35,542 nucleotides of DNA from Planctomycetota bacterium (GCA_019456225.1 VRUI01000050.1:1-35542), one strand, 5' to 3'; positions 8,063-16,952 are shown, counted from the first letter of the stretch. Notes: generated by a model not told the origin, from the letters alone. Numbers and translations: made by a program.

Positions 8063-8298
8063 GGGAGTTTTAGAGTAGAGGAATGAAGACATTGTCAGAA
8101 AATCTTAGTTTGAGGCCTGACAAAGCCAATAAACAGCAAAAAAAAACGCTGTTTAAGCGGATTCTGCGCTCCTGACAAATGCATTAAACTAAAAATTTTT
8201 CAGTAGATTTACCATTTCTTATTAAGCACTTGCCGCTTTTGACCGGGACAATTTGCGCGATTAACATTGACTGAGCTTAATAAAGAAAGGTAACACAA

Positions 8299-9849
8299 AT
8301 GGATATATTATCAACAGCAATCGGACTGTTGGTCGGTTATGGAGTCGCATTTTTGATGCAGCGACTCGTTTTCAAGGCCAGATTATCGACACAGGAAAAA
8401 GAATTACAATCCAAAATCGACTCCGCCAACCGCGAAGCCGACAACATTCTCAAGGCTGCCCAGCTTGACGCTGCCGGTGAGATCATCAAGAAAAAAGAGA
8501 AATTCACAGCCGAAATGACACAGGCTCAGAACCAGCTTCGCAACCAGGAAAACCGATTAAGCAAACGTGAGGACGTTCTTGACCGTGAGGCAACTGAGCT
8601 TCGTGAGCGTGAAAAACAGCAAAAAAACATCGAACACGAGCTTGAGCGAAAAAGCAAAAACATCGATGCAAGAGGCAAAGATCTGACGGCTGTTATCGCT
8701 CAGCAGAAAAATCAGCTTCTGAAGATCACCTCGCTGAACGTCGAAAGCGCAAAAGAAATGCTGCTGGACCGCCTCGAAGATGAGTGTTCCCGCGACATGG
8801 ACCAGGTGATCACGCGTAAACTCGAAGAGGCCAAAGAGATCGCCGAGGAAAAAAGCCGTGAAATAATCACCACTGCTATCCAAAGATACGCCGCCGAGCA
8901 GACATGCGAAGTAAGCGTCTCTATGGTCGACATTCCCAACGACGAGATGAAGGGCCGTGTCATCGGCAGAGAAGGCCGAAATATCCGCGCGTTTGAGAAG
9001 GCCACCGGCGTTGACGTTATCGTCGACGACACACCTGGCATTATTATCGTAAGCGGATTTAACCCGCTTCGCCGTGAAGTCGCCAGACAGAGTATGGAAA
9101 AACTTATCGTCGACGGCAGGATCCACCCGACACGCATCGAAGAACTTGTCGCACAGACGGCTAAGGACGTAAACACAAAAGTGCTTCAACTTGGTAAAGC
9201 GGCGGCCGCAGAAGTTGACGTACGCGGGCTCAACAACAAAGTACTGACGATGATCGGATCGCTGCACTACAGAACAAGCTTCGGCCAGAACGTGCTCCGT
9301 CACAGCGTAGAGGTGGCTTTCCTTGCACAGGTAATGGCAGACGAGCTTGGTCTCGACGGCTCTATCGCACGACGCGCAGGCTTCCTCCATGACATCGGAA
9401 AAGCAATGGACAGGGAAGCCGAAGGCGGCCACCCGGCCATCGGAGCAAACTATCTCAAGCGTTTCAAGGAATCTTCAATAATACTAAACGCCGTCGAAGC
9501 ACACCACGGAGACATACAGGCAGACAATCCGTATACTCCGTTGGTCGCAGCGGCAGATGCTATAAGCGCATCAAGACCGGGCGCCAGACGCGAAACTCTC
9601 GAAAGATACATCAAACGACTTGAAAAACTTGAAGACATCGGATCCAGTTTTGAAGGCGTTGTAAACTGTTACGCCATCCAGGCCGGCCGTGAAGTTCGGG
9701 TCATCGTAAATGCTGAAAAGATCGACGACCAGACAACTATGAAAATCGCAAGAGACATCGCCACCAAGATCGAAGACGAAATGACATACCCCGGCGAAAT
9801 TAAGGTAACACTACTTAGAGAAGTACGCTGCGTAGAATACGCGAGATAA
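8299..9849 (+). CDS. rny: Ribonuclease Y
   Basis: 516 aa, standard length. It is a membrane-anchored endoribonuclease that starts mRNA decay. Seen in order: an N-terminal membrane anchor (residues about 3-22), a long coiled coil (about 28-200), a KH domain with GRVIGREGRNIRAFEKATGV (about 214-275) and an HD phosphohydrolase domain with HDIGKAMDREAEGGHPAIGA followed by VEAHHGD. AAAGG lies about 8 nt before the ATG. It forms an operon with ymdB, an arrangement also known from Firmicutes. Its long structured leader suggests post-transcriptional control, perhaps autoregulation. Confidence 0.97.
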   Translation: MDILSTAIGLLVGYGVAFLMQRLVFKARLSTQEKELQSKIDSANREADNILKAAQLDAAGEIIKKKEKFTAEMTQAQNQLRNQENRLSKREDVLDREATELREREKQQKNIEHELERKSKNIDARGKDLTAVIAQQKNQLLKITSLNVESAKEMLLDRLEDECSRDMDQVITRKLEEAKEIAEEKSREIITTAIQRYAAEQTCEVSVSMVDIPNDEMKGRVIGREGRNIRAFEKATGVDVIVDDTPGIIIVSGFNPLRREVARQSMEKLIVDGRIHPTRIEELVAQTAKDVNTKVLQLGKAAAAEVDVRGLNNKVLTMIGSLHYRTSFGQNVLRHSVEVAFLAQVMADELGLDGSIARRAGFLHDIGKAMDREAEGGHPAIGANYLKRFKESSIILNAVEAHHGDIQADNPYTPLVAAADAISASRPGARRETLERYIKRLEKLEDIGSSFEGVVNCYAIQAGREVRVIVNAEKIDDQTTMKIARDIATKIEDEMTYPGEIKVTLLREVRCVEYAR

Positions 9850-9851
9850 TT

Positions 9852-9904
9852 TCAAATTACTAATTATGAATTGAGAAAACGACCTTTCGGCCGAGGCTAT
9901 TTTG
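9852..9904 (+). repeat. Partial composite repeat between rny and ymdB
   Basis: AT-rich words (AATTACTAATTATGAATTGAG) followed by a hairpin-B core TTTCGGCCGAGGC and TATTTT, in the transcription direction and right behind the rny stop. The GAGG of this module also serves as the Shine-Dalgarno for the TTG start of ymdB. Hairpin A is missing or degraded. Confidence 0.6.
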
Positions 9905-10750
9905 AAGATCAAAGTATTATGTATAGGTGATATTGTCGGCCGGCCCGGTCGGCACATACTCTCGCAGCATCTGGCGACAGTGGTCAAAGATCGTAATATC
10001 GACTGCGTCATTGCCAATGCCGAAAACGCCGCCGGCGGGTCCGGGCTAACTCCTCAGATATATGAAAAACTCATGCGATACGGTGTAAATCTCATTGTCC
10101 TGGGCGACCATGCGTATCGAAAACGAGAGATAATCCCCATTCTCGAATCCCAGAGAAATATTGTGCGGCCGGCAAACCTGTCGCCCTATTCAGCTGGCAG
10201 GGATTATGCCCTGTACGAAGCATCCGGGGGCATTCGAATTGCGGCAGTCTCGCTGATCGGCAGAATCTTCATGAAGCCTGCAGACTGCCCATACGCAAAG
10301 ATAGACAGCGTCCTGTCGCGGCTTAACCACGAAGCCGACATCATCTTCATCGATATGCACGCAGAGGCGACCAGCGAAAAAAATGCGATGGGGTACTACC
10401 TCGACGGCAAGGTAAGCTGCGTCTTCGGAACACACACGCACGTAATGACCGCCGATGAAAAGATCCTCCCGGGCGGCACAGCATACATAACGGATCTGGG
10501 AATGACCGGATCGCACGATTCGGTACTGGGCAGAAAAAAGGAGAGCGTTATAAAATCCTTCAGAACGCAGATGCCCTTCTCATTCGACATCGCCACGGAA
10601 GATGTCAGGATTAGCGGGATAGAAGTGACCGTCGACTCCCGGACAAAAAAAGCCGAAAAGATCGAGCGAATCCAGATATCCGAAGACAACTCAGAAAATA
10701 TTAACTATGACAGCGACGACGGAAAACCGGAATACTATAATAGCTTTTAG
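9902..10750 (+). CDS. ymdB: YmdB-type metallophosphoesterase (TIGR00282 family)
   Basis: 282 aa. The family contains dimetal phosphodiesterases acting on cyclic nucleotides. Motifs: IGDIVGRPGR (Asp10), NAENAAGGSG (Glu41, Asn42), HAEATSEKNAMGYYLDG and GTHTHVMTADEKILPGGTAYITDLGMTG. The usual GNHxWD motif reads GDHAYR, so the Asn expected before the catalytic His is Asp69, while His70 is kept. The start is TTG at 9902 with GAGG 5 nt upstream. The C-terminal 20 residues are acidic and disordered. It is in an operon with rny, which in Bacillus is functionally linked to the same gene pair. Confidence 0.92.
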   Translation: MKIKVLCIGDIVGRPGRHILSQHLATVVKDRNIDCVIANAENAAGGSGLTPQIYEKLMRYGVNLIVLGDHAYRKREIIPILESQRNIVRPANLSPYSAGRDYALYEASGGIRIAAVSLIGRIFMKPADCPYAKIDSVLSRLNHEADIIFIDMHAEATSEKNAMGYYLDGKVSCVFGTHTHVMTADEKILPGGTAYITDLGMTGSHDSVLGRKKESVIKSFRTQMPFSFDIATEDVRISGIEVTVDSRTKKAEKIERIQISEDNSENINYDSDDGKPEYYNSF

Positions 10751-10765
10751 CAATTAGCAATTAGC

Positions 10766-12295
10766 TTATAAATATTTTGGGTGGATTTCGTACTTCTTGA
10801 TCTTGTAGCCTAGTATCCTCTCTGTCACGCCCAGGTCGGTTGCGGTTTTTCGCTGTTTTCCGCCGTTCTTCTTTAGTGCATCCACGATAATCTCACGTTC
10901 CTTATTTTCGATGATCTCGGTGAGCGTCATCGTGCCATCTGAATGTTCGCTGGTTTTGGCTATCTGTAGTGACGGAGGCATGTGCTCGGATCGAATTACA
11001 TCGTCGTTACACAGCAGCACGGACCTTTCGAGACAATTTTCAAGTTCCCGGATATTACCCGGCCAGTGATAGCTGGTAAGCATCTCGATGGCCGGCGTAG
11101 AAATGCGGTTGATATCCTTGCCGTTTTCCTTTGCGAATTTTTCGAGGAAGTGATCGGCAAGCAGCATAACGTCATTCTTTCGCTCTCGGAGCGGAGGCAG
11201 AAAAATCGGGAATACATTGATCCGGTAGTAAAGGTCCTCGCGGAACAAACCGTTTTTGATCTCGGCTTCGAGGTCTTTGTTTGTTGCTACAATAATTCGT
11301 ACATTGGCCTTGATGGTTTCGTGGCCGCCGACACGCTCGAACTCCTTGAACTGCATAACCCGCAGGAGTTTGATCTGGAGGTTCATCGAAAAATCGCCTA
11401 TCTCGTCGAGGAAAAGCGTACCGCCGTTTGCCATCTCGAACCTTCCGAGCTTTCGGGCGACAGCACCTGTAAAGGCCCCCTTCTCATGACCGAATAATTC
11501 GCTTTCCAGCAGCGTCTCCGGCAAAGCGGTACAGTTGATCTTAACAAAAGGCTTTTCGCATCGCAGGGAGTTAAAATGTACCGCATGGGCGACGAGGTCC
11601 TTTCCCGTTCCGCTTTCGCCGCGTATCAGAACTGTCGCCTTGCTGTTTGCGACCTGCTCGATAAGACTGTAAACCTCCTGCATCGAATTGCTGGTGCCTA
11701 TCATATTATGCATGTCAAAACGGCCCTTGAGCTGGCGCCTGAGCCGTTCGTTTTCGCTTGTAAGCTCACGGCGATCAAACTGGATAAGTCTGTCAAGTTT
11801 AACGGCCTGAGCGACCATAGTTGAGATGATCTCGAGCAAACGGACATTGGCCTGGAAGTCATCGTCTGATTTGGCTTTGCGGTCGACGCTAAGTGCACCA
11901 ATAGTATTTCCGTCAAGCTTGATGGGAACACAGAAAAAAGCAATACGCTGGCCTTTGGATCGCCGACGCTGGCCCGTCTTCGAGAGAAATCGCGGATCCT
12001 TATGAATATCCGGGATGACAACTTCCTGGCCGGTCTCCACGACCATACCAATGATACCCTCTCCGATCTTGTATGTACCAAGCTTTTGGGAGCGTTTACT
12101 GACGCCATGAGCAACTTCGGTCTTGATGGTCTCGCTCTGGGGGTCGAAAAGAGTAATAGTGCCCCGCTGGAGCTTTAGATGTGTATCAAGAGTTTTAAGG
12201 ATCGACTCGAGAGTATCCTCAAGATTCAAAGAGTCTGTAAAAGCCCTCGCCATGTCACCGAGGACTTCAATATCACGCGTAAGTTTTTTGGCCAT
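10766..12295 (-). CDS. NifA-like sigma-54-dependent transcriptional activator
   Basis: 509 aa. It activates RNA polymerase carrying sigma-54 by ATP hydrolysis. Domains: GAF (about residues 15-165, NifA-type, with GTITLFDP and IGEGIIGMVVETGQ), AAA+ (about 195-420) with Walker A GESGTGKD (226-233), the sigma-54 contact loop GAFTGA (273-278) and Walker B FLDEIGD, then a Fis-type helix-turn-helix (about 470-509) ending TERILGYKIKKYEI, typical of NifA. There are no nitrogenase genes in the window, so the signal and targets are unknown. No response-regulator receiver is present, so input is by ligand or partner binding to GAF. It is convergent with ymdB (15-bp gap). Confidence 0.92.
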   Translation of the reverse strand: MAKKLTRDIEVLGDMARAFTDSLNLEDTLESILKTLDTHLKLQRGTITLFDPQSETIKTEVAHGVSKRSQKLGTYKIGEGIIGMVVETGQEVVIPDIHKDPRFLSKTGQRRRSKGQRIAFFCVPIKLDGNTIGALSVDRKAKSDDDFQANVRLLEIISTMVAQAVKLDRLIQFDRRELTSENERLRRQLKGRFDMHNMIGTSNSMQEVYSLIEQVANSKATVLIRGESGTGKDLVAHAVHFNSLRCEKPFVKINCTALPETLLESELFGHEKGAFTGAVARKLGRFEMANGGTLFLDEIGDFSMNLQIKLLRVMQFKEFERVGGHETIKANVRIIVATNKDLEAEIKNGLFREDLYYRINVFPIFLPPLRERKNDVMLLADHFLEKFAKENGKDINRISTPAIEMLTSYHWPGNIRELENCLERSVLLCNDDVIRSEHMPPSLQIAKTSEHSDGTMTLTEIIENKEREIIVDALKKNGGKQRKTATDLGVTERILGYKIKKYEIHPKYL

Positions 12296-12345
12296 TTTCG
12301 TATATACCCTGAAAAAATATACTAAATTTGTAAATCAACCCCGAT

Positions 12346-12390
12346 ACTATAACAAAAATGTAAACCCAATACAAGCTGTAACATTTTTGT
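12346..12390 (-). promoter_or_regulatory. Promoter with overlapping inverted repeat before the sigma-54 activator gene
   Basis: On the minus strand TTGTAT (12374-12369), a 17-bp spacer, then TATAGT (12351-12346), about 50 nt before the start codon. A perfect 10-bp inverted repeat ACAAAAATGT/ACATTTTTGT (12352-12361 and 12381-12390) has one arm in the spacer and the other just upstream of the -35, the placement expected of an operator. It could also act as a weak terminator for the preceding gene. Confidence 0.5.
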
Positions 12391-12398
12391 ATTTTGCT

Positions 12399-12635
12399 TC
12401 ACAGCCAGCTTGTCAGTGCTATTTCTTCAGAAATCCGCTTTTTGAGGCCCTTTATACGCATTTCCTTTCGGTAATTGTCGGACTTTTTGCTTAAACTGAA
12501 GAGGTATCTATCGAGTTTTTCCCGTTCTGCGGGCATTTTATAGAGATTCGGCCTGGACTTCCGCAGTGCCATATCCGAACGATCAGAATAAATACTATAG
12601 TCTTTTCTCTTTTTTCGCTTTTCTTTTATGCTCAT
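12399..12635 (-). CDS. Small basic hypothetical protein
   Basis: 78 aa from the ATG at 12635, chosen for the strong Shine-Dalgarno AGGGAGAG 6 nt upstream. Very basic and hydrophilic (KEKRKKRKDY at the N-terminus, RKEMRIKGLKKRI near the end), with no membrane helix or signal. It might bind nucleic acid, but no family is recognised. It lies upstream of the sigma-54 activator gene in the same direction, about 100 bp away. The ribosome-binding site and clean boundaries are the main support. Confidence 0.6.
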   Translation of the reverse strand: MSIKEKRKKRKDYSIYSDRSDMALRKSRPNLYKMPAEREKLDRYLFSLSKKSDNYRKEMRIKGLKKRISEEIALTSWL

Positions 12636-12772
12636 ATCAACTCTCCCTGTCATAGAACCTGAATATTTCGATACTTCCCACTTTTTCCTACGCAGCCGGT
12701 AACATATATGGATAAGAAAAAATATTGAAACTCCTTTCAAGTGCGGTTTTCAAATATTTGATATTTATTGAT

Positions 12773-12801
12773 TTGACTTTTTCCTCTAAAAATACTAAAA
12801 T
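12773..12801 (+). promoter_or_regulatory. Putative promoter of the small lipoprotein gene
   Basis: TTGACT (12773-12778), a 17-bp spacer and TAAAAT (12796-12801), about 45 nt before the ATG at 12846. Confidence 0.6.
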
Positions 12802-12845
12802 TTTTGTAGTAAAAAAAAACTATATTAAATTACAGGACAATTGCC

Positions 12846-13178
12846 ATGAAAAAACTCTTAACCACCCTGCTTGTTTCAATGCTCCTGGCATTTGCCGTTT
12901 CAGGATGCCAGGAAAACAACTCTCCAGAGATAAACCCTCAGGCAAAACTAATAGCAAATGAGATTCTGAGGCTGGAACTTGATGAGAAAAACGCCAGGAT
13001 CGCAGAACTTCAATCGCAGTTGGAAAAATGTGAAAAAAGAAACACAGACCTCAAGGATCAGGCTGTGAAAACCGGAAAGGGCTATATGGAAGTATTCGCC
13101 ACCATCAATCAAAAAAATGGTGAACTTGTCAAAGAAAACGCGGCCCTGAAAGCAAGAATCAAAGAACTTGAAAAATAG
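12846..13178 (+). CDS. Small coiled-coil lipoprotein
   Basis: 110 aa. Signal peptide with lipobox AVSGC (Cys at residue 21) after a KK start and hydrophobic stretch, so it should be lipid-anchored outside the cytoplasmic membrane. The mature part is a nearly continuous charged coiled coil (about residues 40-110) with heptad-like Leu/Ile spacing, resembling Lpp-like or periplasmic spacer proteins in shape only. AGGA lies about 9 nt upstream of the ATG. It has its own promoter and a hairpin terminator behind it. Function unknown. Confidence 0.8.
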   Translation: MKKLLTTLLVSMLLAFAVSGCQENNSPEINPQAKLIANEILRLELDEKNARIAELQSQLEKCEKRNTDLKDQAVKTGKGYMEVFATINQKNGELVKENAALKARIKELEK

Positions 13179-13211
13179 AGTTAAACCGACATATCTTTCA
13201 GCCCATATAAA

Positions 13212-13246
13212 AAAGCCTGTCGCGGTACAATACCATGACAGGCTTT
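13212..13246. terminator. Bidirectional hairpin terminator
   Basis: Perfect 10-bp stem AAAGCCTGTC/GACAGGCTTT with a 15-nt loop between convergent genes. On the minus strand the stem runs into six T's, so it best serves the gene at 13322; it may also serve the lipoprotein gene. Confidence 0.75.
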
Positions 13247-13321
13247 AATAAACTATAGATACAGCACTACTGGAAACCCGGCGTATGGCCTGGTATCTCA
13301 CCGAATTGCTGCTTAAAGATC

Positions 13322-14047
13322 TTACTTGTGCGAGGTTCTTTCGGCAAGTTCCTGCAATGACTGGCACTGGATATCTTTGCCGTATAACCCCTCAACATCA
13401 ATCGCAAAAACCTTGAGAGCTTTACTGTCTATCTCTGTGCGCTGGCCCGTACGGACCAGTTCATCGAAGCAGAGCTTTTGCATTGCGACATCGTTCTTTT
13501 CGTTATTTCCAACGCTTTCGACTATACTAAGAAGAAATGCAAGATCAAGCAGTTCCATACCGCTGTGCATATCTCTTCCGTTCTTTCGTGACAGAGTCTT
13601 ACGAGAACCGCCGTCCTTTCTTGGAGGCCGGATATCCCGAACTGAATCTGCATAACGTCCCTGTGTCTTATTACTTGTGTTTGTTTCCATTTCTTTCACC
13701 TCATAATCATCATAATCTTCGTATTGATCCATCTCGCGAGTACCCGGCAGGTCAGAAAAACCATCCTGCTGGTGTCCGACATCGGTTCCTTTATCGACAT
13801 CAAAATCAACCATATCTGTGGAAGGGTTAACCGGAAGTTTGGGCTTTTGCGGCAGAATAACATTCCTGCCGACCATTGAGCCGGTTTTGGCGGGCTTACT
13901 AAAATCGAAAATACTTTTGCCTGTGCCAATCCCTTGCTTCGGTTCTGTGATGTGGTCAACAAGCGGCTTGCTAGGTTTGCCGATCTTTGCCCAGTCAACT
14001 TCCTTTTCTTTCGACTTCGATTTTGACTTCGACTTCGACTTTGCCAT
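13322..14047 (-). CDS. Hypothetical protein with Ser-Lys repeat N-terminus
   Basis: 241 aa. It begins with a Ser-Lys tandem repeat (SKSKSKSKSK, residues 3-12), followed by about 140 low-complexity, probably disordered residues with an acidic patch (DQYEDYDDYEVKEME). A predicted helical domain of about 85 residues follows (GMELLDLAFLLSIVESVG ... LQELAERTSHK). No family is recognised. The composition fits an intrinsically disordered adaptor or nucleic-acid-associated protein. It has no signal peptide and stands alone, with a terminator on its 3' side. Confidence 0.7.
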   Translation of the reverse strand: MAKSKSKSKSKSKEKEVDWAKIGKPSKPLVDHITEPKQGIGTGKSIFDFSKPAKTGSMVGRNVILPQKPKLPVNPSTDMVDFDVDKGTDVGHQQDGFSDLPGTREMDQYEDYDDYEVKEMETNTSNKTQGRYADSVRDIRPPRKDGGSRKTLSRKNGRDMHSGMELLDLAFLLSIVESVGNNEKNDVAMQKLCFDELVRTGQRTEIDSKALKVFAIDVEGLYGKDIQCQSLQELAERTSHK

Positions 14048-14395
14048 TTCTTTTTCCCTAAAGAATCTATGCTTCCTGCAATACTTTCAGTTCAACAGGA
14101 CAACTCAGAACAATTACTAATGTCCGATAATTATCGCTGTTAACAACCAAAACTCAAGCTTTATTTTATTTCCTGGGTCACCTCTTTGTTGCTTTAATGA
14201 GTCGAGTTATGCTTTATATGCCCGAATCTTGTGAAATTGTAACACAAACTATTATTTTTGCAACAAATTTTCGGGCAAAACGACAGCAATAATAATACAG
14301 GTAACGCTAATTCGTTGCCAGGTAATAACTTGGGCACTTCAGAAAATTTAGGTAATTTGCAATTTTCTTCAAATCGATCACCTGTTTTCCGGGTC
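14048..14395. other. Intergenic region, nothing definite
   Basis: 348 bp, AT-rich, between two minus-strand genes. No open reading frame with a ribosome-binding site and no clear terminator behind the LptC-like gene were found. It should contain the promoter of the gene at 14047, but I could not assign convincing hexamers. Confidence 0.5.
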
Positions 14396-16936
14396 TTACG
14401 GCTTATAGGGCAGCTGGATCGTCGACGGGCCGGATACATTCGTCACCAGTTCACCGGTCGCCAGATTATAGCTTATCTTGTCGGTGTTGAAACCGTTGAC
14501 CATGCATGGGTTGTTTTCGGTCCCGGTGATCAGCATTAGCGAGTTAGCGACATCATAGAAAAGCTTATCGCCGTAAAAGTTATTAATAACCTTATCGCCT
14601 TCTTCTTCCCGGAATAATACCGTATTGCTTGCCGTCAGGCTTGATAATGCCGTCCGTCCCAGCGTTGATACGAAGTTGGCTTCGATATTCCTTGCCGCAA
14701 CAAAGGTTATCTTACCGTATTGCCCGTCAACTACCGGGAGATGCTGAATTTTCACCGAATCAGAACTACCTTCGACAACAACTTTATTTTTAACCGTATA
14801 CCACTTAAGCGAGTCGAAATCCCTCATCAAAGCATAGCATGGCTCCTTGAGGGTAACCTGGGTATTGGGATCGTCATTTGAAGATTCAACGGCTGGAGCA
14901 TTTGAGTTGTTTAGGACCATCTCGCCAGGCCCGGGAGCTAACACAAATTCATCAACCGCGTCATAATCGATCCGCTGACATTTCAGACTGATACGGGTCA
15001 AAAAATCCTTGTCCGTATGAATTGTAAGCAAATTTATTTTTTCGTTGGGGTCTGAAACTTTGCGGGTAGAAAGCATATTAACATCTTCGCCAAGAACGGA
15101 TATGTGGCTGATAGAGTCTTTGTTTGCCGACGAATCGAGATCGACAACAAGCTTGTCGCCATAAACGGTGCTTACCGTGACGTACAACCCGTCGGGTAAT
15201 ATTCGTGACCCTTCAATATCGCCATTGAAAACTATCTGGTCGGCGATGCCGAAATATTCGGCATTTTCACTCGCCGTAATATTGATTGGGATCTGCGGCT
15301 GGTCGGGGCCTGCGTTGGGGTCGGCTTTGCCATAGATCAGCAGGTCTATCGGACCGGTTGCATACGCATATTTTGTGGTCATATCAAAATCTATTTTTCT
15401 GGCGTGGAATCTCGTCGGCTTTGTCTGAATTACAGGGGCTAGCTTGGAACCGCCAGCATCGGCAGCAGCAGCAAAGCTCGCAAATTCGCTAGACAGCGGT
15501 AATTGATTCATTTCCGCAGAAGCGGCGGCATAGATAAGGTCATGATCGCCGGAAGCGGCGGGTGCATTCTGTGTTTTTGCGAGTTTGGCTTTGTCCCGAA
15601 CAGCAGTAAGTGTTTCCGCAAATGTTGCAGCCACCGGTGGGGTCTGGGACGAAACGGAATCAATATTCGACATCAACTGAACAATGAAACCCCCCTTGCA
15701 TGTCAGGACGACTTCGGTTGTTTCTTCGGATGCGCCGGCATCCGCAACAGCAACGGTGCCAGGCTCGGCGGAAACGATATCGGGTTCGGCGGAAACGATA
15801 TCGGGTTTAACAGAGACAACGGAATTATTCGAAGCAGAATCTTTCTTCGAGTCGGCTATATTGCCGGAAGCAGGCTTCGATGGTTTTATTGCGGGAGTTT
15901 TCCCGGCCGATGGTTTCGCAGTAGAAGCTTTTTCCGGGGCCGATTGTGAAAATAGCAAATTTTTGATGTTCAACTCTTCCCGGCTAACGACGACCAGTTC
16001 ATTGCCGTATTCAATGTTGACGTCCTCCAGGAATCTGCAGTGGTAATAATCTGCGGGCCTTTGCTGCTTTTTATCTGCTTGTGTGTCATTAACCGGCTCC
16101 GGTTTGGGCGGCTTTGTCCTGGTATCGTTGACAGCCGTTACAACAGGTCCAGCGGCTGCATTACCGGTAGTTTTGACGACAGCATTACCGGTAGTTTTGA
16201 CGGCAGCTTTACCGGCAGAAGCATTTGATTCAGTCGCGGCAGCGGTCTTGGCTTTACCGCCCTTGCGATCTTTCGACAGCATTGCAAGATTTCTGATCGT
16301 GATCTTTTCAAGGTCTTTCATTTCAAAGTATTCGATCCTGCTTTTGGCAGAGTTATAGATCAAAATCATGCCTGTACCTACCATATTGGCATCAGCAAAA
16401 ACGGCATTGACGGAATTATCCGTAGCCAACTCTGACCTTTCACTGTCATAGTCAAGGTCTTTGAGGTATATTACGCCATCTGTGGGTACGCCTTCATTCT
16501 GGAAGGTTATGTGAATCTGAACATTCCCATAGAGCCTGCCGTTCTGAGGGGTAATTTTGTTCATCACCTCTTCAAGCTGGAAGTTACCCTCATCAGAAGT
16601 GATCTTACACTCGAACTCGTCGCCGTAGAACTCCATGTACGGTTTTTGCAGTCTCCATTTTTCGCTGTTCTTTTCCGGGTTTAGAAGCTTTTCAAACCCG
16701 AATACCCTCACGACTTTTTTTGTGATCGGGTCGCGTGTGATGTATCCGAATTTCTTCAGACCTTTTACCGAACTGTCACCGATCTTTGACGTATTGCTGA
16801 AATCCAGACGCTCGAGAATCATGCCGTCTTTGTCATCGGGCACTTCGATCTGCCTGCTTTTGGAACCGTTACTATAGATCATAAAAGCAATTACTACGAC
16901 AGCCGCCGCAACCAGACCTATCTTTACTTTTCTCAT
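14396..16936 (-). CDS. Large LptC/OstA-like LPS export protein
   Basis: 846 aa from the ATG at 16936 (an in-frame TTG at 16960 would overlap kdsC). One N-terminal membrane helix is followed by a LptC-like periplasmic domain (about residues 35-215: KPYMEFYGDEFECKI, GNVQIHITFQ). A low-complexity Ala/Lys/Pro/Thr region comes next, then further OstA/LptA-type beta segments (VNIEYGNELVVVSREEL, AEYFGIADQIVFNGDIEGSRI, DKLFYDVANSLMLITG). It probably forms part of the periplasmic beta-jellyroll bridge carrying LPS from the inner membrane. Ordinary LptC is about 190 aa, so this resembles a fusion of LptC with several LptA-like units. It directly follows kdsC, as lptC does in E. coli. Two short in-frame tandem repeats (about 15767-15808 and 16157-16204) lie in the linkers. 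Confidence 0.7.
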   Translation of the reverse strand: MRKVKIGLVAAAVVVIAFMIYSNGSKSRQIEVPDDKDGMILERLDFSNTSKIGDSSVKGLKKFGYITRDPITKKVVRVFGFEKLLNPEKNSEKWRLQKPYMEFYGDEFECKITSDEGNFQLEEVMNKITPQNGRLYGNVQIHITFQNEGVPTDGVIYLKDLDYDSERSELATDNSVNAVFADANMVGTGMILIYNSAKSRIEYFEMKDLEKITIRNLAMLSKDRKGGKAKTAAATESNASAGKAAVKTTGNAVVKTTGNAAAGPVVTAVNDTRTKPPKPEPVNDTQADKKQQRPADYYHCRFLEDVNIEYGNELVVVSREELNIKNLLFSQSAPEKASTAKPSAGKTPAIKPSKPASGNIADSKKDSASNNSVVSVKPDIVSAEPDIVSAEPGTVAVADAGASEETTEVVLTCKGGFIVQLMSNIDSVSSQTPPVAATFAETLTAVRDKAKLAKTQNAPAASGDHDLIYAAASAEMNQLPLSSEFASFAAAADAGGSKLAPVIQTKPTRFHARKIDFDMTTKYAYATGPIDLLIYGKADPNAGPDQPQIPINITASENAEYFGIADQIVFNGDIEGSRILPDGLYVTVSTVYGDKLVVDLDSSANKDSISHISVLGEDVNMLSTRKVSDPNEKINLLTIHTDKDFLTRISLKCQRIDYDAVDEFVLAPGPGEMVLNNSNAPAVESSNDDPNTQVTLKEPCYALMRDFDSLKWYTVKNKVVVEGSSDSVKIQHLPVVDGQYGKITFVAARNIEANFVSTLGRTALSSLTASNTVLFREEEGDKVINNFYGDKLFYDVANSLMLITGTENNPCMVNGFNTDKISYNLATGELVTNVSGPSTIQLPYKP

Positions 16937-16952
16937 ATTATAACCGCCAGAC

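Larger units (their letters stand above)
7548..8298. other. Intergenic region upstream of rny
   Basis: 750 bp without a credible protein gene. It holds the promoter at 7801-7830, the structured RNA candidate (about 7895-8062) and an AAACAGC/GCTGTTT hairpin at 8131-8154 with an A-rich loop and no T tract. The rny Shine-Dalgarno (AAAGG) lies at the end. The promoter of the divergent HTH gene must also be here but no clear hexamers were identified. Confidence 0.7.

Noticed and set aside
8557-9432. 291-codon minus-strand frame antisense to rny
   Set aside because: Lies entirely inside the well-supported rny gene and has an implausible composition.
10766-12295. Nitrogen-fixation regulation as the role of the NifA-like protein
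   Set aside because: There are no nif genes and no sigma-54 promoter (TGGCAC-N5-TTGC) that I could find in the window; the helix-turn-helix similarity alone is not enough.
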